Assembly (NCBI RefSeq): GCF_910596095.1
Contig: NC_056537.1
Span: 378,574 to 442,573 of the forward strand
Length of the DNA stretch: 64,000 nt
DNA from: Thunnus maccoyii
Lineage: Eukaryota > Chordata > Actinopteri > Scombriformes > Scombridae
Reading direction: 5' to 3'
Of the stretch, positions 35,206 through 47,519 are shown piece by piece. A model generated the notes under the pieces. That model ran no database searches and was not told where the DNA came from. It saw only the letters and a program-made list of their open reading frames with translations. The first letter of the stretch is position 1, and each line of letters begins with the position of its first letter. The position numbers and the translations under genes are program-made.

Positions 35206-35602
35206 ATCTTCTTCTTTTAGTGATTTTCTGTTATATATATCCTGTTCTGCTGAAGCTGAGAGACTTGAGGTGAACATATGTAGAAATATTGCCTGTAAGA
35301 CAAAACCCAGGGTTCGGCTGCTCTGCACAGCTCGTCACGTCCATAAACATGTACGGATGGATTTAAGAAGTTGACATTTGGAGTACAGAAGGAGAAAGAG
35401 AAGTGAAATCCTGCTACTATAGTTTGTTGATGTAGCCTCCGGAGCCGGAGGAAGCTTCCTGAAACTGACCAATCAGAACAGAGTGGGCTGAGCTTTGCCT
35501 TACAGGCAGCATTTCTACATACGTTCACCTCTAGCCTCTCAACTTTGACCATGACATCAGAACAGGATATAAATAACAGAAAGTCACCAGAAGAAGAAGG
35601 TG
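35206..35602. mobile_element. 397-bp fold-back (MITE-like) element
   Basis: The arms are imperfect inverted repeats of about 95 bp. The left arm includes TTTTCTGTTATATATATCCT and GAGGTGAACATATGTAGAAA. On the minus strand the right arm reads TTTCTGTTATTTATATCCTG and GAGGTGAACGTATGTAGAAA. It lies between chrm4 and mdk and has no coding capacity. Confidence 0.83.
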
Positions 35603-36222
35603 CAGCTTCATGTCGGTGTGGTGAGCGTACGTGTTGAAGCGTTGTTGTGCAGGATCATCGTGTATTATTTTGTCCTTCAGAAGAACAATGAACAGACCAA
35701 ACTTCACCAAAACAATGTACAGTATTTAATTTGTTCTTTTATACAAGTCTCATCTTGCAGCGTCAATAATCCATACTTCAAAAAATAGATTTTATAGAGG
35801 AACGTGCCATCACAGATCCATCCAAGCTTCCCAATTTTTACATATTTTAAATGTGTCTAAAAACAAACAGTCCAGAGAGCGACGTCCGGAGCCTGGAGGA
35901 GAGTTTTCAGACAGATCAGAACATTTCTTGGATGTTAATTTAAACTTGAGCTACTGTAAAAAGCTTTGAACTAACAGGATTTACTGTTAAACTATCAGCT
36001 ATGAGGACAGTATTATTCATCTAGAGGGAGGACACCAGGAAAGCTTTCCACACTTAATCAACACAACAACATCAAACTGGAAATACAAGAATCAAAGTGA
36101 AAAGGTGGTCGGTGTGTTTTGGAGTCTCTCGGTTTGTTTGTGTTTGATAAAGGAGGAAGACGATTGTTCAGCTGGAGGAAGAGGAGAGAAACCTGCCGTC
36201 TTCTGCGTCTCGTCTCCGTCCT
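35603..36222 (-). other. mdk: probable mdk 3' UTR
   Basis: Unique sequence downstream of the mdk stop on the minus strand. A minus-strand ATTAAA (plus-strand TTTAAT) at 35725-35730 is a candidate polyadenylation hexamer. The true end is unproven. Confidence 0.4.
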
Positions 36223-36242
36223 TCAGTTTGACTTCTTCTCTC
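36223..36242 (-). CDS. mdk: mdk last coding exon (20 nt of coding sequence)
   Basis: On the minus strand the acceptor is TTCCTCCTCCAG. Six codons (GEKKSN, the first split with the previous exon) are followed by TGA at 36225-36223. Position and phase fit, but the sequence is too short to recognise by itself. Confidence 0.75.
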
Positions 36243-38765
36243 CTGGAGGAGGAAGAGGAGCGTTAATTAACATGCTGACATCACTGATCGAAAATCAATC
36301 AGGGAGATCAACTTTCATCAGAATGAAACTGTTTAAATACTTTTCTTTATCAGCCTCCTCGACACACGTAGTGATGTTCTGAAATAAACTGCTGTAAAGT
36401 TAAAACGTGTCTCAGCTGTTAAAGATGAAGAGATGATGTAATGATACGTTTCAGTGAGTTAAACTAAAGATCGTCTGCAGTCGTTAACCTGAGCAGGTAA
36501 ATAAAGAGGAAGTTCAACGTGATTTTTCTCCTGATTTTTGTCTTTAAGGCGTCTGAGTGCTTCCTGCCAACACGCTCCGTTCACTATGGTGTTATATTAG
36601 AGATGGTTGAGTCCCACTGGTGCAAAGTAACTAAGTACATTTACTCAAGTACTGCACTGATGTACAAGTTGTGAGGTACTTGTACTTTACTTGAGTATTT
36701 CCATGTGATGCTACTTTCTACATTTCAGAGGGAAATATTGTACTTTCTACTCCACTACATTTATTTGACAGCTTTAGTTACTTTTCGGATGAAGATTTGA
36801 CACAATGGATAATATAACAAGCTTTTAAAATACAACACATTGTTAAAGATGAAACCAGTGGTTTCCAACCTTTTTGTCTTTTGACGTCTTACAAAAAGCA
36901 GTGTGTAGTCGGGGTCACATTTCACATGTCTATGAGTTGTTAACAGCTCCACCAAATAGTGATTTTTCCCTCTAAACTTCTCACATGCTTTCATTTCAAT
37001 AAATGTTCAAATGATCCAATATTTCAGCAAAAATCAAAGATTAGAGAAAAAGTCCAAAAACTGAAAACAGATTTGTGTATCAGAACTTTGTTTTTTCTTC
37101 TTTCCTCTCCCATTAATCATCTCACCACCCCTCAGATTTATCTGCTGACCCTTTGGAGGGGCCCGACCCCTAGGTTGGGAACCACTGGACTAAACTAGCT
37201 AACTGTATATAAAGTAGTGTAAACTAGCTCCACCTCCAGCAGCTACAACAGTAACATGCTGCTCTAACACTGATGCTTCACTATTAATAATCTAATGATG
37301 TCATATATAATAATATATCAGTCAGAGGGACCAAACCACTACTTTTACTGCAATACTTTAACTACATCAAGCTCATAATACTTATGTACTTTTACTGCAA
37401 TACTTTAACTACATCAAGCTCATAATACTTATGTACTTTTACTGCAATACTTTAACTACATCAAGCTCATAATACTTATGTACTTTTACTGCAATACTTT
37501 AACTACATCAAGCTCATAATACTTATGTACTTTTACTGCAATACTTTAACTACATCAAGCTCATAATACTTATGTACTTTTACTGCAATACTTTAACTAC
37601 ATCAAGCTCATAATACTTATGTACTTTTACTGTAGGAGGATTTTTCATGCAGGACTTGTAACGGAGTATTTTTCTGTTGCTGCTTTTACTGCAGTAAAGT
37701 ATCCGAGTACTTCAGGACACAGCGGTACCTGAGAAGACAAGCTGTGGGAAATAAACTCCCTGCATCGTATTTGCAGAGAGTTCAGCCTTTTTGGAGGAAA
37801 CGAGCTGAGAACCTCAGACAAACGGATCAGCAGAAACAGTTGACGGCCTTCCATTGGTTGATTTTGCTGCCAATCAAATGTGCCTGCGCTCCTATTGGCT
37901 AGTTTTACTCTGTTTTTCTGTCAGACATTAAAAGCTATTAGATATTTAAACTGCGTAAATCTGAATGAATCATGTTGTTTCTATCGACTTCATTTTAAAG
38001 CTGAAATCCTGATTGTGTAAAAGGATCCAATCAGAACTCGGCTGCAGCTGCTTGAAATTCAATGTGATTATTATATGAAAACATTGAAATGAAGCTCAAA
38101 ATGAAACTTTGAGTTCAATTTGAAACAAATTTAGATTCAGTTTTCAGTCAGAAAATGAGAATAACTCACCTCTGCTTTTCTTGACTTTGGGGGAGCAGGG
38201 TTTGGACACGCTGACGGTAGTTTGACAGTCGGCGTTGAACAGCGCTCGCTTCAGAGTTCCTGACCGGCTCTTGGTGTTGGTGACGCCGTCACAGGCTCCC
38301 CACGGGCCGAACTTGTACTTGCAGTCACCTGAAGGGAACCACAACACCTGGATCTGTCAGCGGTGCGGATCAATTCATCATTTCATGTATCAAATGTTTG
38401 TCCATCAGGTTTCCATGGTGACAGACTTAAACAATTAATGGACTCTGTAACAAGCTCAGAGCAGAAACTTTAAAGGAGTTAAAGTAGTTCACCCTAAAAT
38501 GTAATGAACCTCCATCTCAGATACGCTGGAATCAAGTTGAGACTCTGGCTTTTCTTTTTAGATCAAACCTCCAGCAGATCGTTCTGTAGTTTAAAAGCAG
38601 ATTAAAACTCTTTTATAATGTGTCTGAACATGTAGTTTGATCATAAACTTAATTTAATGTGGCTGCATGTCGGTTTATGTATAAACATCAAATATAAATG
38701 TTGTTTTCCTTGTAAAGCATTTAGTAATCTGTGCTTTTGTTGTTTTTAAGTGTTCTATCCATACA

Positions 38766-38816
<51 letters not shown>

Positions 38817-41800
38817 AAGGTTAGGGTTAGTACTCTCACCTTACGTATCATCTACCTGATAGATAAAGACTGTTATACCTGGCATCAGTCAGGTGTGAGT
38901 GTGAGTGTGTGAGTTTGTGTGTGAGTGTGAGTGTGTGTGTGTGAGTGTGAGTGTGTGAGTGTGAGTGAGTGTGTGAGTGTGAGTGTGTGTGTGTGTGAGT
39001 GAGTGTGAGTGTGAGTGTGTGTGTGAGTGTGTGAGTGTGAGTGTGAGTGAGTGTGAGTGAGTGTGAGTGTGTGTGAGTGAGTGTGTGAGTGTGAGTGTGT
39101 GTGTGTTTGAGTGAGTGTGAGTGAGTGTGAGTGTGTGAGTGAGTGTGAGTGTGAGTGTGTGAGTGTGTGTGTGAGTGTGAGTGTGTGAGTGTGAGTGAGT
39201 GTGAGTGTGTGTGTGTGTGAGTGAGTGTGAGTGTGAGTGTGTGTGTGAGTGTGAGTGAGTGTGAGTGAGTGTGAGTGTGTGTGAGTGAGTGTGAGTGTGT
39301 GAGTGTGAGTGTGTGTGAGTGTGAGTGTGTGTGAGTGTGTGTGAGTGTGTGTGTGTGTGTGAGTGTGTGTGAGTGTGTGTGAGTGTGAGTGTGTGTGAGT
39401 GTGAGTGTGTGTGAGTGTATGTGAGTGTGTGTGTGTGTGAGTGTGTGTGAGTGTGTGTGAGTGTGAGTGTGAGTGAGTGTGAGTGTGAGTGAGTGTGAGT
39501 GTGAGTGAGTGTGAGTGTGAGTGTGAGTGAGTGTGAGTCTTACTGATGTTCTTCTTCCAGTTGCAGGGGATCTTGCAGTGGATCTTGTCGGTGCGATCTT
39601 TACAGGTGGCCTCTCTCAGACCGTCTCCACAGTCTCCGTTTTCTGGGACGCATTTCCCGTACTGCGTCTCTGCAGAGGAGCAGTCGGACGCCGGCCGGGA
39701 CTTCTCATGTTTCCCACCTGGCGGAGCACAGAGTCACACACTGACGGGTTAAAGGAGATTTCACATGGTTCATTTTACAGAGACGGTAATTCGGTACAAA
39801 TTATAAGAAAAAAGTGTTAGGTCGGTTCAGTCGGTAAGTGTCCACTCATTATATTTGGTTTCATACATAGTTATGAATTTGCAAAAATTATTTTCAGTGT
39901 GTAGTTTTGTGTATCAAATAATATGTTGCATATTAGTTTTTTCAATAACAGTAGTTGCTGTTTAATTCTTCATTCTTCTGTAATTTCTTTGGAAGGGTCA
40001 TCTGGTAGCATACAGGAAATAAGCTCATTAATAAAAATAATAATAATTATTATCATTATACACCTAACCCTAACCCTCATTATACACTTGCAATTAACAC
40101 AATTTTTCCAGGAAATTAGTAAAACATGAACAGATGTGTAACCTGTAGTTCACAGTCTTCTTCACATCCTCTTTTATGGCACGTCATTGTCTTTTACAGC
40201 ACATTACTGCCCCCTGCTGTTCACATCTTCAACATCAGCATTAGTTTTATTACCCGACACATCGGCGGCTTCTCCTGATCAACAGCAGGTGGCAGCAACG
40301 AGCCAGGAAATGTAGAAACAGGCCAACAAAGGCAGAGAATAAGAAGTCTACTGGTGTGCAAACACGGATGTTAACCAAAATACTCATAATATGTGTAAAT
40401 GTTTTATGAGGAAGGAAACGCTCTCGACACGTTTGTTAGACCTCAAAGACACAGTGAGTTCTGCTGAGAAACACTGAATTTACACTTGTTATAAGAACAA
40501 AACTATATGAAGCCTTTAATGAAATAACATTTATTCAAATTAGCAGCAAAACCTGTAAATATAATAAATCATGACACATAGAATCTTTTAGAATTAAATG
40601 TACGTAACCAGGAGTCAGATCTAAATATAACCTGTAATATTAGCGCTGTTAAAGTTGCGTTAATTGTTTTTTTGTCCACTTGGTGGCAGCTAACGTGCTA
40701 ACACGAAACATGCGGTCGCATTGTTTGTGTTCTACCTCCAGTACTTCTATATGACGTATATGTCTTCCAGCGTCTGCTGTTGGTCATTTTGAAGGACTTT
40801 TATTCAGTCTTTGTGTTGTTATTTTGGTGCAACAGCGTCAGCAGGTGGCAGCCTGATGACAAAAACCTGATAAAATAAAATGAATTTATCAGGTTGTTGT
40901 CGTGTTTAAGCATGAAAAACACGAGAAGTGTATGAAAGAATATTTGAATGGAGTTCAGGAGCCTGTAAGTCAGTTTTGAGGAGTGTTTTGCTCGTTTTGT
41001 GCCTCTGAGCTGTAGTCCAGCGCCGTCTGTAGGTCCTACTATCATGGCGGTCCATCTGCTCCTCAAAGCTGCAGGTCTACTATAATTACATTGTACATTA
41101 AGTTGATAACTGATATAATGAATTTACTAAAATATATGTTTATTTTGCACATTTACACTTGTTAATATGTTTGAAATTGCATACAGTAATCTGAGGAATT
41201 TAATGTATTTTCACTGTGTATTTATTGTTGAGAAGTAAATACTGGGCTGCCTCAGGAGTCAGTGCAGCAACAGCCTGTCTGCTCATCAAACTAACTGTTT
41301 GCATGGTCGCATGCCTGTGACCTGCAACATTAGCAACCAGCTGCACATCCAGCAGACACTCAGCAACATGATCATCTCATTAACTGTCAGTAACAACTTG
41401 TGGGGTTCCTCAGGGCTCCGTTCTTGGTCCTTTATGTTTTTGATTAAAGCTACGTGAATTATTGGTTTTATTTTTGTCCACTTGGTGGCAGCAGAACAAA
41501 CTAAAAACACAACATCAGACACATTATTAGCTTATAAATTGGCTGTGGCTAACATGTTAGCTGCACAGCAGGCACACAGCAACATGTGTTAACTGGTCTA
41601 CCGGCTCGTCCGCTGGTTCCCTCCGGACAGTTAGATGGATATTTATGTGGATAAATGAATATGTAAGTATGCTTTATTTTTTGTTGAGGTTTCATTGTAA
41701 AGATAAGATTAGTGAGTGTTCAGTGTTTTAATATGTGTAACTTGACTTGATGGACCAGACAGTGATATATGACGTAGCAGTCGGTTGAACAGCTATTTCT

Positions 41801-43578
41801 CATATTTGGAACATATTAGTTTTAATTGTAACTGTGCATTAACATTTCTTACAGTCTTATTGTTTATTTCCTAATGTGAAAACTGATATAGTTAGTTAAT
41901 ACTTTCCCACAAGTTAGGAATCTCTCTATGTTATCAGTTGTCTGTCCACTTGACTCTCTTTAGGGATTAATCATATCAGCGTGTTGTAGACAGTTTTATA
42001 GGGTAACGGTTAAGGTTTTACAGGACTTTCAGTGTCACTAACTGGTGGTTGATTGTGTGTTTCTATAGTTCACTGCTGTGAGGTTTCTGTAATTCTCTGT
42101 TCTTCTAGAATCCACAAACATCTACCAAGTGTGAACCTGAACTGTTTTCATGTAAAGCAGAAGGAACCTTTAGAGGCGTCCGCCAGTGTTTTCTGACAGA
42201 TGCACCACAGTGATATTTATTAAGAGACGCCATGAACGATGCTACTAGCTGTGTGAGCCGAGAGGACCTGCAGGGCAGCTGAAAACTCTCTGTGCTTCAT
42301 TACAAGCCAAACCACCACCACATTACATGTAGTCACTTTTATTGCAAAAATAAAAAGTAGAGAAGCTTTAAAGTTACATTTCAGAAAAAATAAAAAGAGC
42401 TGTGAGCTCATTAGCATCACAGAAACAAGCAGAGTGAAACCTGAAGACAGAAGTGGACTCGAGTTCCTGTTTTCCACCTACAGCTTGTTGACTTCAGTTG
42501 TCAACGGGAAAAACTGGCTCTGTGAGTCTGAAACCTTTCTGTGCATTCCTGCTGTCATGAAAGGCATTCTGGGAAACATGACGGGTCCATAAAACAACAG
42601 ATCACAGCTTCAACTCCAGACTCGTGTTTCGTTTGGTGGTTTTCAGCAAAGATCGAGTCAAAACCATCAGTAACAAACTTACATTCAGTTTTTGAACTTA
42701 TATCAAATCCGGCTTCAAACATTTACTTTAGTTTTGCAGTTTACTGCAACTTTTAGATATTTGTACTTTTTACTTCACTACATCTCTCTGACAGAGTTAA
42801 TTACATAAAAACATCACCAGTGAAACCAAATTTAACCATCTCAAACTTTAAAATCCTTCTTACACTTACAATAATTATCCCACAATATAACCATTAACCA
42901 TTTAACTCCCACAGCCGTCACAATAAGTACTTTTCATACTTAAAGTACATTTCTGCTGATTATTCTTTTGTACTTTTACTGAAGTCAGATTTTATGTTCC
43001 AGACTGAAACATGTCAACAACTATCAGACGTTCATGTTCCCCTCAGGATAAAATGTAATAATATAGTTTATGATAATAAACTGTAATCATCTGGTTGGTT
43101 TAAATACCTGCAGAACTAATGACATCATCAGCTGCACTTTGTGTTTACTGATAATTATTATTATTAAACATGTCAGCATTCAAAGTTCTTCACTTTTAAC
43201 CAATCAGATCTTAATATATTGAGCCTAAAAACTCTAATAAACCTATAAATTATCCACCAAAGTTGAGTTTTTAACTGGAGGATGTTAAACTTTCCAACAT
43301 GTTAAACTCCCAAAGAAAACACAGAGGACATGAAATTATAAATCTCACCAGATATCTGAAAGGTGTTTTTAGGTGTTTCAAGGTGTTTACGTGTGTTTTC
43401 AGTGATCCTGGTTAGAACATGTGATGCCTTTAGGGACCACAGTCACATTCAGGAATTCAGAAAGAGGATTTGGGTCTTTAAATGTCTCACCTTTGTGGTT
43501 TTTGGCTCTCTTGTTGGCCTCGGCGGTGAGCGTCAGAGCCAGCAGCAGCAGCAGCGTCACTGAGATCACACTTCGCAT
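36223..43578 (-). CDS. mdk: mdk, midkine heparin-binding growth factor, complete
   Basis: Midkine is a secreted, heparin-binding cytokine with roles in neural development and repair. Four coding segments (43578-43491, 39717-39544, 38328-38170, 36242-36223) join in matching phase 1 into 146 codons plus TGA, the normal family length. The signal peptide is [20 protein letters not shown]. The third exon gives the N-domain with six cysteines and the fourth the C-domain with four, including [20 protein letters not shown]. All ten family cysteines are present. The basic tail is short ([12 protein letters not shown]). The intron positions are those of the family. Fish may have two copies (mdka/mdkb), and I cannot assign the letter. 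Confidence 0.95.
36615..36800 (+). repeat. interspersed repeat, plus orientation (inverted partner near 60025)
   Basis: The stretch with TGAGTATTTCCATGTGATGC and GAGGGAAATATTGTACTTTC recurs in reverse complement at about 60025-60180 inside dgkz. It is a dispersed fish element carrying AGTAC-rich sequence, with no coding capacity. Confidence 0.88.
37335..37635. repeat. 47-bp tandem repeat, about six copies, in an mdk intron
   Basis: The unit contains TACTTTTACTGCAATACTTT and AACTACATCAAGCTCATAAT. Copies are virtually identical (for example starts at 37387 and 37434), which suggests recent expansion. Confidence 0.95.
38170..38328 (-). CDS. mdk: mdk exon encoding the C-terminal domain
   Basis: Minus-strand acceptor TTCCCTTCAG, donor GTGAGTTA. 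It encodes [20 protein letters not shown], then [20 protein letters not shown] and [12 protein letters not shown]. This is the heparin-binding thrombospondin-like half of midkine. Four cysteines are present; phase 1 on both sides. Confidence 0.96.
38766..38815. repeat. (TTA)n microsatellite
   Basis: About 16 TTA units in the mdk intron, followed by AAGGTTAGGGTTAG. Confidence 0.95.
38887..39538. repeat. (GTGAGT)/(GT)n array next to an mdk splice donor
   Basis: About 650 bp of GTGAGTGT-type repeat. It ends only five bases from the end of the neighbouring mdk exon, so on the gene strand the intron begins GTAAGACTCACACTCAC and continues as CACTCA repeat. Confidence 0.96.
39544..39717 (-). CDS. 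mdk: mdk exon encoding the N-terminal domain
   Basis: Minus-strand acceptor GCTCCGCCAG, donor GTAAGACT. It encodes [20 protein letters not shown], then [20 protein letters not shown] and [14 protein letters not shown]. Six conserved cysteines are present. It is 174 nt, with phase 1 on both sides. Confidence 0.96.
39718..43490 (-). other. mdk: mdk intron 2, with CTCF-like motif cluster and LINE scrap
   Basis: A 3.8-kb intron. It holds five CTCF-like motifs (40207-41491, separate entry) and a short reversed telomeric CCTAACCCTAACCC near 40064. A reverse-transcriptase scrap at about 41399-41445 reads [12 protein letters not shown] on the plus strand. The rest is unique. Confidence 0.7.
40207..41491. 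promoter_or_regulatory. cluster of five CTCF-like motifs
   Basis: Against the vertebrate CTCF core CCASYAGRKGGCRS, each of these matches 13 of 14 positions by eye: minus strand 40207-40220, and plus strand 40282-40295, 40676-40689, 40838-40851 and 41478-41491. Binding is inferred, not shown. Some may have been spread by a repeat, because 40660-40689 and 41460-41491 share flanking sequence. Confidence 0.45.
43491..43578 (-). CDS. mdk: mdk first coding exon (signal peptide)
   Basis: The ATG at 43578 lies one base after acceptor TGTGTGTGCAG, and the donor is GTGAGACA. It encodes [20 protein letters not shown] followed by ANKRAKNHK. The hydrophobic core is a typical signal peptide and the KRAKNHK end is diagnostic of midkine. 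An ATG nine bases upstream lies in the acceptor region and is not used. Confidence 0.95.
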
Positions 43579-45380
43579 TCTGCACACACAAAAAACACAA
43601 AATCACACGTCTTCATGTAAACTTATATATCAGAGAGACAGAAAGCACAACTTTACATTTTAATCTGAGAGACATAATGTAGAATTGTCTGAATTTACAA
43701 AGAAAGTTTGTTATTTTGGTGTTTTTTGTCCTAATCTGATGTTATTCTGCTGACATGATCCTGATGTGTGATGCAGCTCGGCCTGTTCGGCCAGATGGTC
43801 CAAATTTAGTCCAAATCAAATCTGCCCCCTTTTCATCTCGGCCCCCCAAATCTCAGAACGTTAAGCCCAATAATCTGAGTATTGTGGCAGCAGCTTCAGG
43901 ATTATAAATGTAGGCTAATGTATTCACAGACGGCTCCTCTCCTCCACACGTATGTTTGCTTCTTTGCATGTTTCTGATTTATTTCATGATTCCTTCAGCG
44001 TTTGATGCGTCACACAGCGACAGCACCATCAGCTCACAGCTCCGCTTTGTAAAAAAACAGAGTCAATTACCCATAAAGCCCCTCTCTGCTCTGTTGTTAT
44101 TGTGCTGAGAAATGACAGACTCGTCTTTCAGCCTCCATTAAAGCGACGCTCCTCTTTCACATGTCAGCTGGCAGAGCAAATCCGGCTCTTCTCGCTCCTC
44201 CTGCGGCCTTTTATGAGGCAGAACCGGCTCTCAGCAGGCCTCCAGTCTGTCCTCCATCAATGAAGAGGAGGGGGGGAGGATGGGGGGGGGGGGGGGGGCG
44301 AGGAGGCCAAGCAGCGTCTGAAAGAGCCCCTTTAGATTTCCCCTCAAAAGAATACTGATTCATTGGGCCAAAACAAAGCCTCCTCTAGCCTGGTTTCATT
44401 TCTATAAAGCCCAACACAGATTCCATCCCACGTCTTGGGAGCCGTGCCCGCCCCCCCATCCGACCCCCCCGCCCCCCTCCTGCCCTGAATAGAAACCTAT
44501 TTGCATAAGAAAACAAAGGAATCTTAGCATGAAGAAAAGGAATGGGATGCTCCCTTTGGTTCAACAACATTCAGAGGAACTTCCTCCTGAATCCGAGGGT
44601 TCACTCGCTCTTCCGGAGGCAAACATGAAACAAAGTTTAGATACGAGTCGATCGGCATGAATCCGCTCCGGTTTACTGCTGCAGGTTGTTTTCAGACTCT
44701 GACCTGCAGGAAGAGAAGCTGCCGTCGCTGCCGGGACGACGTTCAGTTTGTCTGTTTAACAGCACAAACAACTGAAAACTGCAGAAAACTTTAAAATGAT
44801 GCAGAGATTCTTCTTTCTCCCAAACTTTCCCTCTTCTTCTTGGATTCATTCATTAAACTGAAATAAAACACATCTAAAAGCTTATTTCCTGCTGCTTGAG
44901 GCGACTCTAACTTGAGTTTCCAGCTAATTACAACAAACCACAGCAACGTTATGAAGGATATAAACTGAACCAGCAGCTGGAACATCTGCAGACCCGACGC
45001 TCACATGAAACCACAGATTTAACTCAAACACAGAAACGTACATAAATAAACTCTGATCAGACGCATCTTTACAACAAGATCAAAATCACTAAATGAGCCG
45101 AGAAATCTTTTTATCACTGATCAATCTGCTGAGTATTATTATTTTGTCTATAAAGTGTCAGAAATGCTGAGCCAGAGGTGAAATATTCAACCATCCAAAC
45201 ATCAGAGATAATCTACAACCAGCTGAAACATCAAATGACACAAACAATGAAGCGATTATTTAAAAAGTTGTCAATATATTTCCTGTTGATGATCTAAACG
45301 ATGAATCAGCTCTGATGGATCCTGGAAACCTTTAACAGCTCAGATATCTGAAGACTTCTCTGATAAAAACACAAACTTAC
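43579..45380 (-). other. mdk: mdk intron 1
   Basis: Between the coding start and the probable 5' UTR exon. It contains G- and C-runs near 44270-44300 and 44450-44480. The LINE, Tc1 and CTCF-like signals seen elsewhere are absent. Short open frames are unremarkable. Confidence 0.6.
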
Positions 45381-45470
45381 TTGGTGGGTTCAGCAGAGCA
45401 GCCGGTCGAGCTGAGGAGTCGTCGCCTTCTGACGCTGCTGCATGATCACAGCTGCTGCCCCCCCTCCCCC
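45381..45470 (-). other. mdk: probable mdk 5' UTR exon
   Basis: On the minus strand, GCTCTGCTGAACCCACCAA is followed by a strong donor, GTAAGTTTGT, at 45380. Midkine genes usually have a non-coding first exon. The start is not defined by the sequence and the right limit is only the edge of the CA array. Confidence 0.55.
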
Positions 45471-45473
45471 TCA

Positions 45474-45506
45474 ACACACACACTCACACACACTCACACA
45501 CACACA

Positions 45507-45545
<39 letters not shown>

Positions 45546-45856
45546 ACACACACTCACACACACTCTCACACACACACACTCACACACACACACTCTCACA
45601 CACACACACTCACACACACACACTCACACACACTCACACACTCTCACACACACACACTCACACACACACACACACACTCACACACACACTCACAACACAC
45701 ACACACACACACTCACACACACACACTCACACACACTCTCACACACACACACTCACACACACACACTCTCACACACACACACTCACACACACACACTCAC
45801 ACACACTCACACACTCTCACACACACACACTCACACACACACACACACACTCACAC

Positions 45857-45890
<34 letters not shown>

Positions 45891-45922
45891 ACACACACAC
45901 ACTCACACACACACACACACAC

Positions 45923-45956
<34 letters not shown>

Positions 45957-46026
45957 ACACACACACACACTCACACACACACACACACTCACACTCACTC
46001 ACACACACACACACACACACTCACAC

Positions 46027-46060
<34 letters not shown>

Positions 46061-46132
46061 ACACACACACACACACTCACACTCACACACTCTCTCACAC
46101 ACACACACACTCACACACACACACACTCACAG
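45474..46132. repeat. (CA)n/(CTCACA)n array upstream of mdk
   Basis: About 660 bp of alternating CA dinucleotides with regular CTCACA interruptions. It sits directly upstream of the probable first mdk exon. A 150-180 bp pattern (short CTCTCACA pairs) repeats within it. Long frames of Thr-His repeats are artefacts. Confidence 0.97.
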
Positions 46133-47519
46133 CCTCACAGTGACATCACAAGCTTTAATCCTGAAGAACAAAAAAGCTCAACTCATTAACATAAAGTTTT
46201 TACGTTTCTATGTGTGTGTGTGTGTGTGTGAGTGTGTGTGTGTATGTGTGTGTATGTGAGTGTATGTGTGTGTATGTGTGTATGTGTGTGTATGTGTGTG
46301 TATGTGAGTGTGTGTGAGTGTGTGTGATCACGGACTCACCTGCAGCTCTGGCAACAGTTTTTATGCAAGTTTTGACTTGAATCTTTTACTTCAGTATAAA
46401 ATCTCGACTTTGATAAACACACCTGGATCATCTTTTAAACATCTGAAGCCCTTTTATATATTTTACTGTTTTTTTTTCATTTCTATCTGTTTTATCGGTT
46501 TTATTATTACATTTTCATTATTTTATGTTTTATTTCTCATGTGCATTAGTCTATAATGTATAAGTATATTTTGCTTCTTTGATGTTTCCTAGAAAGCAGC
46601 TGACTGTGATTTCCAGGAGAGAACGATGTAATCTGGTGCTAATTACAGAGAAAACGGAGACGGTTTGTACGTGCGCAGTACGTGCACAGTTAATCAGCTG
46701 AGAGCTGCAGGTCAGCTGATCATACATGAAGAGTTCTGCACTTGTTATTGGAGAATAAATTCTTCTTTTAACTTTTAGTACATCCTTTTTAAACCAGTTT
46801 AAATGAATCTGGTGTCAGTTTGAAGTCAACAAGTGACTTCAAGACATTTGATGAGTCCGGACGCCCTGCAGCACCTGAATCATGTGACGACACCAGGAAG
46901 CACCTGTTCATGTCATGACCTTCGTTCTCTGCAGCATCAGACGTCAGATATTCACTTACAGTTTATTTACATTAAGTGCTGCTGAATGATTTCATGACAT
47001 TTCTGTCCGGAGCCGACAGGAAGTCTGAAAACTTCTAGTTTATAGATGCAGAACATCTCCTGACAGCCAAACACGTGCAAAATATTATATATTATATTAT
47101 ATATTATACATATTATATTTTATATCTAATGTTCCAGCAGGAAAGAGGAAATATTTCAGACTTTTGAAAATGAAATTTAAGATGTTTTAAAAACCTTCTG
47201 AAGCCATTTCATACTCTGACATAAGCTCATCATTTCAAATCTAATTACAGAAACTCTTCATGAAGCATAAAATAAACAGAACATGATATAAACTGAATTA
47301 TATTCTGTCACCTGTTTGAAGCTAAAAATGTGACTTTTTGTCATTAAAAAAGGATCCAACAGGATAAATTCTGTCCACATTCTCGGCTGTTTTGTCTTGT
47401 TGCAGTGTGAATATATAGAGTCCAGCTTCCACTGTTTGTCAATCAGTCATTTAAAGGCTTCATAATAAATAAATAAATATTAATAAAGCAGCTTGTTGAA
47501 CCAGAAAGGACTCACAGAA
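46133..47519. other. mdk-dgkz intergenic DNA
   Basis: Contains a (TG)n(TATG)n tract at about 46212-46327 and short TATAT repeats near 47085-47120. No genes recognised. This is the gap between two genes that both read leftward. Confidence 0.65.

Larger units (their letters stand above)
36243..38169 (-). other. mdk: mdk intron 4
   Basis: Contains an interspersed-repeat copy (about 36610-36800) and a 47-bp tandem repeat (about 37335-37635), both listed separately. The remainder is unique AT-rich DNA. Confidence 0.75.

Noticed and set aside
45381..46259. Thr-His repeat frames
   Set aside because: Readings of the CA/CTCACA microsatellite.
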